Origin: Peribacillus simplex
GTDB lineage: Bacteria; Bacillota; Bacilli; Bacillales; DSM-1321
Assembly: GCF_030123325.1 (NCBI RefSeq)
Contig: NZ_CP126106.1
Coordinates: 958,001 to 1,022,000 of the forward strand
DNA: 64,000 nucleotides
Direction of reading: 5' to 3'
The notes under the pieces are model-generated. The model made no database searches. It was not told where the DNA came from and saw only the letters and a list, made by a program, of their open reading frames with translations. Made by a program: the position numbers and the translations under genes. The number at the start of each line of letters is the position of its first letter. Positions within the stretch are counted from its first letter, which is position 1. This document shows positions 17,865 through 26,573 of this stretch, one piece after another.

Positions 17865-18335
17865 TTAATTAATATCGTGGTCCTCGAACCATTTCTCGAA
17901 CGTTACTTCATCATTAAAGCCGACAATTCGTTCTTGTTCTTCACCATTTTTATAGTGGACGATGGTCGGGGTCTTTTTGATGCCATAGTCGCTCCATCCT
18001 TGTTCAAACTCCAAAAGATTGAATTGAACGAGATCAATACCCAATTTCTCTGCCAAAGGTGCCACGACTGGTGTGGTTTTTTTACTGATTGAATTCGTAG
18101 GACTATAGAAATAAACGGTCACGTCTTTACTATCTTGGAGGTCCTGCTCCAACTCTACAGGAAGGATCAAATTTTGATAATTGGGGTCATCCAGCTGATC
18201 GACAGTGGCAGGTTTAAGCTTATCCTTGCCGTATGGATTTCCTTTTGATTTTTCTTCTTTTTTCATGTTTGTAAAAACGCCCATCAGGACAAAAAGGGCG
18301 ACGATTATCACTAAAAATATAGCCATTTTTTTCAT
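17865..18335 (-). CDS. Membrane-anchored thioredoxin-fold protein lacking the CxxC
   Basis: 156 aa. N-terminal anchor at residues 4-22, then a thioredoxin fold: strand DVTVYFYSPT, helix KKTTPVVAPLAEKLGIDL, and the conserved cis-Pro segment GIKKTPTIVHYKNG with Pro123. In active relatives the SPT is followed by a CxxC motif; here residues 81-84 read NSIS, so both catalytic cysteines are missing and no other Cys exists in the protein. It cannot do disulfide exchange unless it works as a redox-dead chaperone or adaptor. The ATG (18335) overlaps the TAA of the upstream DsbB-like pseudogene (TAATG) with AGGAGG 9 bases before it, so the two form an operon. A longer open frame to 18425 is only the broken upstream gene read through. 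Confidence 0.8.
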   Translation of the reverse strand: MKKMAIFLVIIVALFVLMGVFTNMKKEEKSKGNPYGKDKLKPATVDQLDDPNYQNLILPVELEQDLQDSKDVTVYFYSPTNSISKKTTPVVAPLAEKLGIDLVQFNLLEFEQGWSDYGIKKTPTIVHYKNGEEQERIVGFNDEVTFEKWFEDHDIN

Positions 18336-18771
18336 TAAGCTGCAACCTCCTTGGATCTTGTCCATACGATGTAAAAAATAATGACGAATGCAGTCAAGGC
18401 TAGAACGTGATGGTGATGAAACCAATACGTTTATATATTGTCCTGTACATGGAACCCTTCCTCATGCAAGGGTGTGGTCGGGAAAGAATGAAACCTTTGC
18501 TAAATAATGATATGGAAATGTATGCACCGATGGCTGTTACTATCATGGTATAAAAGCAAATCCAATGATCTTTTCGAATGATTGCAATTCCTAAAATGAT
18601 TGTAAAAGGATACGTGGTGATCCGCTGATACCAACAGAGCGCAAACGGTTCATTTTGCTTAATTCCAGAGAAATGAAAGCTTCCAAACATTGCAATGGTG
18701 GAGCAGCCAAGGCCACAGTAAATTAGTTTTCCCAATTGCAAATAGTCTTGTTCATGGTTCCTCTTCCCCAT
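18335..18771 (-). pseudogene. bdbC: Frameshifted BdbC/DsbB-type disulfide bond protein gene
   Basis: The N-terminal two thirds reads as a DsbB/BdbC protein in one frame (…AMFGSFHFSGIK…, LCWYQRI-like LCWYQRITTYP, IILGIAII, GAYISISLF). The C-terminal third continues in pieces in other frames: GRVPCTGQYIN, then GFITITF, then LALTAFVIIFYIVWTRSK ending EVAA and TAA at 18337-18335. At least three frame changes are needed, so no full protein can be made. In addition, the first Cys of the essential CxLC motif has become Phe (PFALC instead of PCxLC). BdbC normally reoxidises a DsbA-like thiol oxidase; the downstream partner has also lost its cysteines. An alternative view is sequencing error, but the Cys to Phe change argues for real decay. 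Confidence 0.8.
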
Positions 18772-18957
18772 CACTTTTTGCTCTCATGAAAAGTATAGTA
18801 TGTATGGACGGGGTCTGTAAAATATATATTCTTTTTAACGGTCATAAAGAATGTATTTATCAATGCAATTTTTGAAATCCATGGGTAGGTTCAGTTGTTT
18901 TAATTTTTGAATAAGGGGTATAATTCTTATGGAAGAGATTAAAGGAGTCTGAGGAAA

Positions 18958-20505
18958 ATGCCTAATTTGGACCTGCATAAATATGAAAAAATAATGGAAA
19001 TACGTAATATGAGGCTAGGAGACATAGATGAAATAATTGCTTTGCAGTCGAGTTGCTTTCCTGGAATGGTTCCCTGGAAGCGAGATCAGCTTGAGAGCCA
19101 TCTGGCAATTTTTCCGGAAGGACAGTTTGTGGCTGAATATGATGGAAAAGTGATTGGCTCATGTTCCAGCCTCATTATTAATTTTGACGAATATGATGAC
19201 CGACATACATGGGATGATGTAACAGATAATGGATACATCACGAATCATAATCCGGACGGTTATAACTTATATGGGATCGAGGTCATGGTCCATCCTAAAT
19301 TCCGCAGGATGAAAATTGGTCAAAGACTATATGATTCAAGGAAAGAACTTGTTGCCCATTTGAATTTAAAAAGCATCATTATCGGCGGCAGGATCCCCAA
19401 TTACCATAAACATGCGGATGAACTGTTACCAAGGGAATATGTGAAAGAAGTGCAATTGCATAAAATATATGATCCGGTTCTTTCGTTCCAGCTTTTAAAT
19501 GGGTTCACGCTTATGAGGATCAATCCGAATTATTTGCCGGATGATCTGCAATCGAATAAGTATGCTACGCTCATGGAGTGGAATAACGTCGATTATCAAC
19601 CGAAAACAAAACGTTATTATAAAACATCAGAACCGGTAAGGATCTGCGTCGTGCAATACATGCTGCGTAAAATAGATTCATTCGAAGATTTCGCTAACCA
19701 AGTCGAGTATTTCACAGACGTTGCTTCGGATGCTAATGCGGATTTCGCCGTGTTCCCGGAATTATTCACCACCCAGCTGATGTCTTTCTTGAATGAAAGA
19801 TCACCAAGCTTGGCTGTACGGAAACTGTCGGATTTCACGGAGCAGTACATTGAATTGTTTACCACTTTAGCTGTAAGGTATAACATCAATATCATCGGCG
19901 GTTCCCATTTCGTAAAAGAAGATGATGACAATATCTATAATATCGCTTATTTATTCCGTCGCGATGGGACGATTGAAAAGCAATATAAAATTCATATCAC
20001 ACCAAATGAAAGAAAATGGTGGGGCATTAACGCAGGTGACCGTGTTCGAGTCTTTGATACGGACTGTGGAAAAATCGCCATACAAATTTGTTATGATATT
20101 GAGTTTCCGGAACTCGCCCGGATCGCTACCGACATGGGAGCCAAAATCATATTCACTCCATTTTGTACGGAAGACAGGCAAGGGTACCTGCGCGTTCGTT
20201 ATTGTGCCCAGGCCCGTGCCGTGGAAAACCAAATTTATACCGTCATTTCCGGAACGGTCGGTAATCTTCCGCAAACAGAAAATATGGATATTCAGTATGC
20301 CCAATCGGGGATCTTCGCTCCATCGGATTTCGAATTTGCGCGTGACGGCATAGTCGGGGAAACCAGCCCGAACCTTGAGATGGTCCTGATTGGCGATGTT
20401 GATTTGGAGATCTTAAGGCGGGAGCGTCAGTCTGGTACTGTAAGGCAATTGAAAGATCGTCGCCATGATGTTTACAATCTACATTACAAAGATGGCGAAA
20501 AATAA
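18958..20505 (+). CDS. yhcX: YhcX-like GNAT acetyltransferase fused to carbon-nitrogen hydrolase
   Basis: 515 aa two-domain protein. Residues ~15-190: GNAT fold with the acetyl-CoA loop region VMVHPKFRRMKIGQRLYD. Residues ~220-500: nitrilase superfamily amidase with the catalytic triad Glu (AVFPELFTTQ), Lys (YKIHITPNERKWWG) and Cys (IAIQICYDIEFPEL), all present. Same fusion and length as B. subtilis YhcX. The substrate is unknown; the family suggests acylation or deacylation of a small amide or amine. RBS AAAGGAG is 9 bases before the ATG. TAATTC-type promoter elements (GTATAAT) are visible near 18918. Confidence 0.88.
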   Translation: MPNLDLHKYEKIMEIRNMRLGDIDEIIALQSSCFPGMVPWKRDQLESHLAIFPEGQFVAEYDGKVIGSCSSLIINFDEYDDRHTWDDVTDNGYITNHNPDGYNLYGIEVMVHPKFRRMKIGQRLYDSRKELVAHLNLKSIIIGGRIPNYHKHADELLPREYVKEVQLHKIYDPVLSFQLLNGFTLMRINPNYLPDDLQSNKYATLMEWNNVDYQPKTKRYYKTSEPVRICVVQYMLRKIDSFEDFANQVEYFTDVASDANADFAVFPELFTTQLMSFLNERSPSLAVRKLSDFTEQYIELFTTLAVRYNINIIGGSHFVKEDDDNIYNIAYLFRRDGTIEKQYKIHITPNERKWWGINAGDRVRVFDTDCGKIAIQICYDIEFPELARIATDMGAKIIFTPFCTEDRQGYLRVRYCAQARAVENQIYTVISGTVGNLPQTENMDIQYAQSGIFAPSDFEFARDGIVGETSPNLEMVLIGDVDLEILRRERQSGTVRQLKDRRHDVYNLHYKDGEK

Positions 20506-20582
20506 AGAGGTAAAAGAGCTCGTGATGTGAAGAACGATAGATTTGGTTCTTTTCATTACGAGCCTTTACTTCATTTATTGGA
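20502..20582 (+). terminator. Long imperfect inverted repeat after yhcX
   Basis: Arms of about 32 bases (GAGCTCGT…GAAGAAC against GTTCTTTTCATTACGAG) pair with a few mismatches around a 10-base loop; no clean T-run follows. Probably the yhcX terminator. Confidence 0.4.
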
Positions 20583-20659
20583 ATAAATATGATAATTTTG
20601 TATATGTAAGGCAGATACATAATAATTACAAATAAGGCGTTTGGGAGGAGATGTTGGAG

Positions 20660-22390
20660 ATGCACTGGAAATCTTTATACACCACTTGGGCAGGGTACCA
20701 GAATTTAAATGGGGAATTACGTGTCCTCCTTGAGGAAATGCAGCGGGATGAAGCAAAACTCGAAGATGCCTTTTATAAAAATTTAGAATTTGGAACAGGC
20801 GGAATGCGTGGGGAAATCGGAGCGGGAACGAACCGGATGAATCTTTACACTGTAAGGAAGGCTACGGTTGGGTTGGCTCAATATATCTCTTCGTTTGGGG
20901 AAGAAGCTAAAGGAAGAGGCGCTGTGATCGCTTATGATTCGAGACATAAGTCCCCGGAATTTGCACTCGAAGCAGCTAAGACCTTGGCTACATTTGGGGT
21001 GAAGGCTTATTTATTCGATGAACTGCGTCCGACTCCGGAATTGTCATTTGCGGTTCGCGAGCTGAATGCTTTTGCTGGAATCGTCATCACGGCAAGCCAC
21101 AATCCGCCTGAATATAATGGATACAAGGTTTATGGACCGGATGGGGCACAATTGCCACCTGAAGCGGCCAATCAAGTGATCAGCTACGTGAATGCCATTG
21201 AAAATGAGCTTGAAATTCAGATTGAAGAAGCTGAAGTCCTTAAAGCGAAGGGCCTCATCGAAATGGTCGGGGAGAAATTGGATGCGGCATATAATCGTGA
21301 GTTGCTCACAGTTCCCGAGAATCCGCAGCTTGCCGAGGAAATAGATGTGTCAATCGTTTTTACACCGCTTCATGGAACGGCCAATAAATCCGTCAGGCGG
21401 GCACTGCAAAGCTTAGGGTATCAAAATTTGCATATCGTTAAGGAACAGGAATTGCCAGATCCGGATTTTTCGACAGTCAAGTCACCAAATCCGGAGGAAC
21501 CAGCTGCATTTGAAATGGCCATTGAACTTGGAAACAAAGTAGAAGCGGACTTATTGATTGCAACGGACCCAGATGCCGATCGGCTTGGAATTGCCGTGAA
21601 AAACGAGGTAGGTCAATATGTTGTCCTGACAGGAAATCAAACAGGTGCACTTTTCCTGGACTATTTACTGTCCCAGAAAAAAGAAAAAGGGAAGATTCCT
21701 CAAAATGGAGTCGTCTTAAAAACCATCGTCACTTCGGAAATCGGGCGGGCGATTGCCGAGTCATATAGCTTGAAGACGGTTGATGTACTTACCGGGTTTA
21801 AGTTCATCGCCGAGAAAATAAATCAGTATCATCAAAGCGGGGAAAATAGCTTTTTGTTCGGATATGAAGAAAGCTATGGTTACCTGATTAAAGACTTTGC
21901 ACGTGATAAGGATGCCATTCAAGCAGCAGTGCTGGCTGTTGAAGTCTGTGCTCATTATAAAAAGCAGGGATTGACACTATATGAAGGGTTACTGAATGTG
22001 TTTGAAAAATACGGTTTTTACTTGGAAGGATTGCGTTCGTTGACTTTAAAGGGCATTGAGGGAGCGAAACAGATATCTGGAATATTGAATCAATTCCGTC
22101 AAAATCCTCCTTCCCGAATAGCTGGCATTCCGGTAGTTGCCGAAGAAGATTATCAACGCAGCAAAAAGCGTACATTACTTTCAAATAATGAAGAATTGAT
22201 TGAGCTTCCGAAGTCAAATGTATTGAAGTATTTCCTTGAAGATGGTACATGGGTTTGCCTCCGTCCTTCTGGTACTGAACCGAAAATTAAATTTTATTTC
22301 GGTGTCCAAGGTAAATCAATGCCAGAAGCTGAGTCCAAGTTATCGGAAGTCATGGAAGATTTCATGAGCAAGATTGAGGCGTTAGTTTAA
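20660..22390 (+). CDS. pgcA: Alpha-phosphoglucomutase / phosphomannomutase-like enzyme
   Basis: 576 aa, the length of B. subtilis PgcA (YhxB). Interconverts glucose-1-phosphate and glucose-6-phosphate, feeding UDP-glucose for teichoic acid and glycolipid synthesis. Active-site phosphoserine loop TASHNPPEYNGYK (144-156, Ser146), the metal loop ATDPDADRLG near residue 300, the sugar-binding GYEESYGY loop and the C-terminal phosphate-binding RPSGTEPKIK are all seen. Two ATGs are possible; 20651 sits only 2 bases from GGAGG, so 20660 is preferred. Good terminator after the stop. Confidence 0.93.
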   Translation: MHWKSLYTTWAGYQNLNGELRVLLEEMQRDEAKLEDAFYKNLEFGTGGMRGEIGAGTNRMNLYTVRKATVGLAQYISSFGEEAKGRGAVIAYDSRHKSPEFALEAAKTLATFGVKAYLFDELRPTPELSFAVRELNAFAGIVITASHNPPEYNGYKVYGPDGAQLPPEAANQVISYVNAIENELEIQIEEAEVLKAKGLIEMVGEKLDAAYNRELLTVPENPQLAEEIDVSIVFTPLHGTANKSVRRALQSLGYQNLHIVKEQELPDPDFSTVKSPNPEEPAAFEMAIELGNKVEADLLIATDPDADRLGIAVKNEVGQYVVLTGNQTGALFLDYLLSQKKEKGKIPQNGVVLKTIVTSEIGRAIAESYSLKTVDVLTGFKFIAEKINQYHQSGENSFLFGYEESYGYLIKDFARDKDAIQAAVLAVEVCAHYKKQGLTLYEGLLNVFEKYGFYLEGLRSLTLKGIEGAKQISGILNQFRQNPPSRIAGIPVVAEEDYQRSKKRTLLSNNEELIELPKSNVLKYFLEDGTWVCLRPSGTEPKIKFYFGVQGKSMPEAESKLSEVMEDFMSKIEALV

Positions 22391-22403
22391 ATGCATGAAA
22401 GCT

Positions 22404-22437
22404 AAACGAAAGACCTTCTTCGGTCTTTCGTTTTTTT
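22404..22437 (+). terminator. Terminator of pgcA
   Basis: Stem CGAAAGACC/GGTCTTTCG around a 6-base loop, followed by seven T (22431-22437). Confidence 0.92.
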
Positions 22438-22557
22438 ATGATTGCAAATTTTTAGCAGCATGAATAATCAAAATTCTAGGAAATTCCGTTTCCGTTTTGG
22501 TATACTGTATTGGCGACTGATCTCGGAAAACATCGGGAATAATGGAGGTATAAATTC

Positions 22558-23085
22558 ATGAAATTAGTAATCATTAATGGTTCACCACGTAAACAAGGAC
22601 GTACGGGGATAGCCTCACGCTACATATCCAAGAAATACGGAGCGGAACTTATCGACTTAAGCAATAGTGAAATCCCTTTATATTCAGGTGAAGGTGAGCA
22701 ATATCAATTGGATGTGATTCAAGGTCTTCGGAAAAGCATCGAGGAAGCTGATGGCGTAATTCTGACCACTCCGGAATATCATGGTTCCATGAGCGGAGCC
22801 TTGAAAAATGCCTTGGATTTTCTAAGCAGTGAGCAATTCACGCATAAACCAGTTGCACTATTGGCTGTTTCCGGCGGAGGTAAAGGCGGAATCAATGCCT
22901 TGAATTCCATGAGGACAGTGGGCCGAAGCCTTTATGCAAATGTGATCGCAAAACAATTGGTTCTGGATCCACATTGCTTTGATTACGAAAATGATGGTTT
23001 ATTTGAAGAGTCTGCCGTACTTGTAGAGGGTATGATTGAAGAGCTTAAAATGTATGCAACTGCATATACTGCAATGAAAAAATAA
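22558..23085 (+). CDS. yhdA: NAD(P)H-dependent FMN reductase (azoreductase YhdA type)
   Basis: 175 aa flavodoxin-fold quinone/azo reductase. Phosphate-binding loop NGSPRKQGRTG at residues 7-17, second FMN loop TTPEYHGSMSGALKNALDFL near 73-92 and GGGKGGINALN near 113-123. B. subtilis YhdA has the same length and similar sequence, and is also next to yhdB and near pgcA. Reduces FMN-bound quinones or azo dyes with NADPH. RBS GGAGGTATAAATTC before the ATG; palindromic terminator after it. Confidence 0.9.
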   Translation: MKLVIINGSPRKQGRTGIASRYISKKYGAELIDLSNSEIPLYSGEGEQYQLDVIQGLRKSIEEADGVILTTPEYHGSMSGALKNALDFLSSEQFTHKPVALLAVSGGGKGGINALNSMRTVGRSLYANVIAKQLVLDPHCFDYENDGLFEESAVLVEGMIEELKMYATAYTAMKK

Positions 23086-23093
23086 TGAAATGG

Positions 23094-23135
23094 GGGTCAG
23101 GTATTTAAATACCTGACCCTACCTTGTTTTTATAG
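23094..23135 (+). terminator. 26-bp palindromic terminator after yhdA
   Basis: A perfect 26-base palindrome (23094-23119, core GTATTTAAATAC) is followed by TACCTTGTTTTTATAG. Acts on yhdA; the palindrome could also serve the convergent yhdB transcript. Confidence 0.65.
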
Positions 23136-23213
23136 GGTTTCACCAGCCAAAGTTATATCCCCAACTAATCCTCTTGTATAAATTTTCCCGTTTTGCAAAA
23201 ACTATAGTTGATT

Positions 23214-23456
23214 TTAGCTTGGAAGTTCACTTAAATAATCACTTGTTTGTTCTGCCGCATGATCCAGATAGCGAAGCAATGCATACAGTTGGGATTGAAC
23301 GATTTGATAATCATGCTCAAACCTATAAGCGTGCAAAAAATGTTCTATTTTTTTCGAAAGAAAGTGATCTTTCGTTCGAACCATCAATACTAACAAGCTG
23401 TCCCAATCAGAACGGTGTGTGTGAAACAATGCCTGATCATAATCCGCAATCCTCAT
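23214..23456 (-). CDS. yhdB: YhdB-like small conserved protein
   Basis: 80 aa, charged and soluble, no signal or membrane segment. N-terminal MRIADYDQALFHTHRSDWDS and the helical middle (SKKIEHFLHAYRFEHDY) resemble B. subtilis YhdB, also 80 aa and in the same position downstream of yhdA. Function unknown. RBS AAGGGGGAG 9 bases before the ATG. Transcribed toward yhdA. Confidence 0.7.
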   Translation of the reverse strand: MRIADYDQALFHTHRSDWDSLLVLMVRTKDHFLSKKIEHFLHAYRFEHDYQIVQSQLYALLRYLDHAAEQTSDYLSELPS

Positions 23457-23588
23457 GTTCTTCTCCCCCTTAATAAGGAGCTATTTGTATTTTGTTCAGA
23501 TATGACAGAACATTTCCTTACAATAAGTGGCGATGTATTTGGACCGCGGTTGTTGCTTTTTTCCTGAATAAAAATAAAAGGTGAGTAC

Positions 23589-24557
23589 ATGAGAAAAATA
23601 ATGGTAATTGGAATATTGGTGCTGCTTTTTTTCCCTGAACCATCTCTGGCGGCAGACGTGTATTCCCCTGAACAGATGGAAATGGATCTGCAAGGAATCC
23701 AAAAACAGTATGAATTGGACGTTAAAATAATTGGGCAAACTGAAAAAGGGAAAAATATAAAGGCAGTCAAATTAGGAAAAGGAAAAAGATCGATTTTGCT
23801 GGTGGGATCACATCATGGACGGGAATGGCTCAGTTCCATACTCTTAATGCGCATGCTTGAAGAGTATGCCGCTTCCTATCGAGCGGGCAAACCTGTTGGA
23901 GAATACCGGACGGAATCATTGGATGAAGTGAGCATCTGGTTCATCCCGATGTTGAATCCAGATGGAGTAAGCATTCAGCAAGGAGATCTCTCCAACTTAA
24001 ATGTTTTTGAAAAGGCTGTAGTTTGGAAAATGAACCGATTTAGCAGGGATTGGTCCCGGTGGAAAGCCAACGCCAAAGGCATTGATTTGAATAGGCAGTA
24101 TCCGGCTGGATGGAAAGAAGTCATGAGTGATGAAACAAAACCAACGTATCAATTTTATAAAGGCCGAAAACCATTAGAAGCAGCTGAAGTAAAGGCTCTT
24201 ACGGATTTCACGAAGGATATCGATCCCCTTATTGCTGTTTCCTACCATACGTCAGGAAGGGAAATCTTTTGGCATTACAAAAATAAACCGAAAAATATGG
24301 CGAGGGATTATGGGATTGCCAAAAAGACTGCCGAATTGACTGGTTATGAAATTACCTTTCCGGAAAGAGAAGCGGTAGGAAGCGGATTTACGGATTGGTT
24401 CATAACTGAATTCCGCCGCCCGGGAATGACGATCGAACTTAGTTATTTAGTGGATGAAACAAATCCGCCGTTGACTGTGTTTCCTGAGGAATGGGAGAGG
24501 AATCGATTGGTTGGAATCATGCTTGTAAAAGAAGCGAACCAGCTGCATAACAACTGA
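23589..24557 (+). CDS. Secreted M14-family zinc carboxypeptidase
   Basis: 322 aa with a signal peptide (residues 1-21, cleavage after SLA). Zinc ligands of the M14 fold: H76 and E79 in HHGREW, H220 in SYHTSGREIFWH; substrate-binding DLNRQYP at 166-172; catalytic Glu283 in MTIELSY. The family includes gamma-D-glutamyl-diaminopimelate endopeptidases (B. subtilis YqgT), so a role in peptidoglycan peptide trimming outside the cell is likely; it lacks LysM repeats. Inserted between yhdB and yhdC relative to B. subtilis. Followed 49 bases later by yhdC, possibly co-transcribed. Confidence 0.88.
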   Translation: MRKIMVIGILVLLFFPEPSLAADVYSPEQMEMDLQGIQKQYELDVKIIGQTEKGKNIKAVKLGKGKRSILLVGSHHGREWLSSILLMRMLEEYAASYRAGKPVGEYRTESLDEVSIWFIPMLNPDGVSIQQGDLSNLNVFEKAVVWKMNRFSRDWSRWKANAKGIDLNRQYPAGWKEVMSDETKPTYQFYKGRKPLEAAEVKALTDFTKDIDPLIAVSYHTSGREIFWHYKNKPKNMARDYGIAKKTAELTGYEITFPEREAVGSGFTDWFITEFRRPGMTIELSYLVDETNPPLTVFPEEWERNRLVGIMLVKEANQLHNN

Positions 24558-24606
24558 ACAATATTACATAATAATACTAAGCGGAAAGTATGAGGAGGAA
24601 AAGATT

Positions 24607-24927
24607 TTGAAAAAAGTCATCGTGATGCTAATGGGGATTTTTTTGATCATACAAGCAGGGGCCATTTCAGCACAGGCACAAAAATCCGATTACGAAAAAT
24701 ACGGAAAGATTGCGATATCAGTTGTACAGGCAGATTATCCTGAAGTTAAGATTAACGATTACGAATATAAGGGAAGAAAAACTGTATCGAAAAATCTCGT
24801 CGAAGATGATTTCAGATTTTTGGTCGATGATAAAGGTCAGCAGTTCAATGTCATCGTGACCGTACAACATGATTTGAAAAATGAAAAATTACTTAGTTTG
24901 AAGGTCACGGAGCAAAAAGGAAAGTGA
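24607..24927 (+). CDS. yhdC: YhdC-like secreted DUF3889 protein
   Basis: 106 aa with a signal peptide (about 1-24, AISAQA cleavage) and a small PepSY-like alpha/beta domain (YEKYGKIAISVVQADYPEVK…, VEDDFRFLVDDKGQQFNVIVTV). DUF3889 proteins are extracellular and of unknown role. TTG start: GAGGAGG lies 8 bases upstream and no ATG fits. Length and position match B. subtilis YhdC. Confidence 0.75.
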   Translation: MKKVIVMLMGIFLIIQAGAISAQAQKSDYEKYGKIAISVVQADYPEVKINDYEYKGRKTVSKNLVEDDFRFLVDDKGQQFNVIVTVQHDLKNEKLLSLKVTEQKGK

Positions 24928-24968
24928 GCTCAGAACAAGCGGAAAATTCAAGGTATGCATCTTACCGG

Positions 24969-24997
24969 ACATCTTCACATCGAGAAGATGTTTTTTT
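24969..24997 (+). terminator. Terminator of yhdC
   Basis: Stem ACATCTTC/GAAGATGT (24969-24976, 24984-24991) and seven T. Confidence 0.88.
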
Positions 24998-25167
24998 CTG
25001 ATTTCTTTTAGGTTGTCCGGAAAATGGTGGATACCGGATTGGTTGCCAATGGAAAGTGATTCACATCCGTTCAGTTGCCATGAAGTTTTCATTGCATTTA
25101 TGAGCAGCTAACCAGTATAGTTAGTATCAGATTGAAACAATAAGCTTGATTGTAGGGGTATTAGAAA

Positions 25168-26049
25168 ATGAGAAAGTTTAAGAAAGTTTATGTGGAAATT
25201 ACGAATATATGTAATTTGAAGTGTAATTTTTGTCCAAGTTCCAGCTTGCAAAGGACCCTGAAATTCATGGATCCTGAAGGATTTACGGATGTAATCAAGA
25301 AAATCAAACCACACACCGATCATATTTATTTTCATCTGATGGGTGAACCATTTTTAAATAAAAATTTGGGTACATTCCTGGATATCAGTGCTGAAAATGA
25401 CCTGAAGGTTAATATTACAACGAACGGTACTTTGATTCAAAAGGTCAAAGACAAGCTGCTCTCCAAAAAAGCCCTTCGGCAGGTGAATATTTCACTTCAT
25501 AGCTTTGAGGCAAACGATACGAGCAATAGTCTTGATTCTTATGTCAGTAATATTGCCGATTTCATAAATGAAGCAAATGAAAAAAGTGAAGTGATTTGTG
25601 CCATCCGTTTATGGAATATGGATACGGCTGAATTAAAAGCGAGTAATGGCCTGAACGACGATATTCTTAGCATGCTGGAGGAGAAGCTTTCATTGGACAT
25701 CCGCTTAAGTGAAGCTCTTCAGCAAAAGAATAATATTAAGCTGAAGGACCGGGTTTATATAAACATGGCCGAAAAATTCGAGTGGCCGGAATTGGACCGT
25801 GACATTATCGATGAAAATATTTTCTGCTATGCACTTAGAGATCAGTTAGGCATCTTGGTGGATGGTACAGTAGTCCCTTGTTGCTTGGATAGTGAAGGGA
25901 AAATACCGCTTGGAAATATATTCGAAACATCACTTGAAGACATTTTAAATGGTGAACGGGCGAAAAATATGTACGATGGTTTTTCAAGAAGATGTGCAGT
26001 TGAAGAATTATGTAAACGCTGTGGCTATGCAAAGCGTCATAAAAAATAA
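25168..26049 (+). CDS. Radical SAM/SPASM-domain protein, orphan
   Basis: 293 aa. The radical SAM cluster CNLKCNFC places the [4Fe-4S] ligands at C15, C19 and C22; GEP-like motif MGEPFLNK near 58-65. The C-terminal SPASM region (about 235-290) has CCLDSEGKIPLGNIFE, C-AVEELC and CKRCGY cysteines for one auxiliary cluster. Such enzymes modify ribosomal peptides or other substrates. No precursor peptide or maturation partner is visible in the ~240 bases upstream or ~520 downstream, so the substrate is unknown. No clear ribosome site (GGGGTATTAGAAA) but the ATG gives the expected N-terminus. Own terminator. Confidence 0.85.
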   Translation: MRKFKKVYVEITNICNLKCNFCPSSSLQRTLKFMDPEGFTDVIKKIKPHTDHIYFHLMGEPFLNKNLGTFLDISAENDLKVNITTNGTLIQKVKDKLLSKKALRQVNISLHSFEANDTSNSLDSYVSNIADFINEANEKSEVICAIRLWNMDTAELKASNGLNDDILSMLEEKLSLDIRLSEALQQKNNIKLKDRVYINMAEKFEWPELDRDIIDENIFCYALRDQLGILVDGTVVPCCLDSEGKIPLGNIFETSLEDILNGERAKNMYDGFSRRCAVEELCKRCGYAKRHKK

Positions 26050-26089
26050 GATGAAGAAAAACCGCGGAGTCCATCTTCGTGGTTTCAGA

Positions 26090-26136
26090 CTGTAGGCAAA
26101 CCTCCATGAAGACTCAGTTTGCCTGCAGTTTTTTAT
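26090..26136 (+). terminator. Terminator of the radical SAM gene
   Basis: 12-bp arms CTGTAGGCAAAC/GTTTGCCTGCAG with one G-T pair (26090-26101, 26117-26128), then TTTTTTATTT. Confidence 0.85.
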
Positions 26137-26149
26137 TTAAAAAGTTCAG

Positions 26150-26269
26150 TTGATTTCAGAAATCCGCTCCCTTTCCGCCGACTGTCTGCCAAGCCGCATC
26201 AAAGCAAGCTCCTGTGGTGTCTCGGCTAGCCAGTAATTCGGCGGAAGTGTCGCAAATTTCTTCAATCCA
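26150..26269. repeat. Degenerate copy of the Bacillaceae TTGATT…AATC repeat
   Basis: Shows the same order of landmarks as the two good copies at 49498-49717 and 58684-58900: TTGATTTC, CGCTnnCTTTCCGC, CCTGTGGnGTCTC, GGAnGTnTCGCAnnTT, then CAATCCA. Clearly diverged. Non-coding. Lies between the radical SAM gene and the rpiR operon. Confidence 0.6.
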
Positions 26270-26411
26270 ATGAGGATTAGAGTAAAAACCATAAAGACCG
26301 GAGCACTATATTCGACCGTTCACGAATTTTTTTGACCTACACCTCATTATTCGGACTCTGAACACCATTTTGTCGCCAAACCGAAACCACGGCTCTTCGT
26401 GGTTTTTTTGC
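26270..26411 (+). terminator. Orphan terminator in the rSAM-rpiR gap
   Basis: AAACCACG/CGTGGTTT hairpin (26384-26391, 26398-26405) followed by T to 26409. No gene ends just before it; 26270-26380 holds no recognisable ORF, so it may be left from a deleted gene. A related AACCGCGG…TTCGTGGTTT hairpin sits at 26060-26084. Confidence 0.6.
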
Positions 26412-26460
26412 GTGATGAATGATTTTGCCTCTTCTTTTTTATTAAAAATTCAGAATATTA

Positions 26461-26489
26461 TTGTTTTATTGAAAGTACCGTGATAAAAT
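26461..26489 (+). promoter_or_regulatory. Promoter of the rpiR-NSAR operon
   Basis: TTGTTT (26461-26466), 17-base spacer, TAAAAT (26484-26489), 85 bases before the rpiR-type start codon. Confidence 0.5.
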
Positions 26490-26573
26490 ACTCTCTATTA
26501 TTGATGAAGTTAAAACTTCATATTGTCATATAAAAAGTATTGGATTCATATCTTGCTTCAGAGGGGATGTTTT

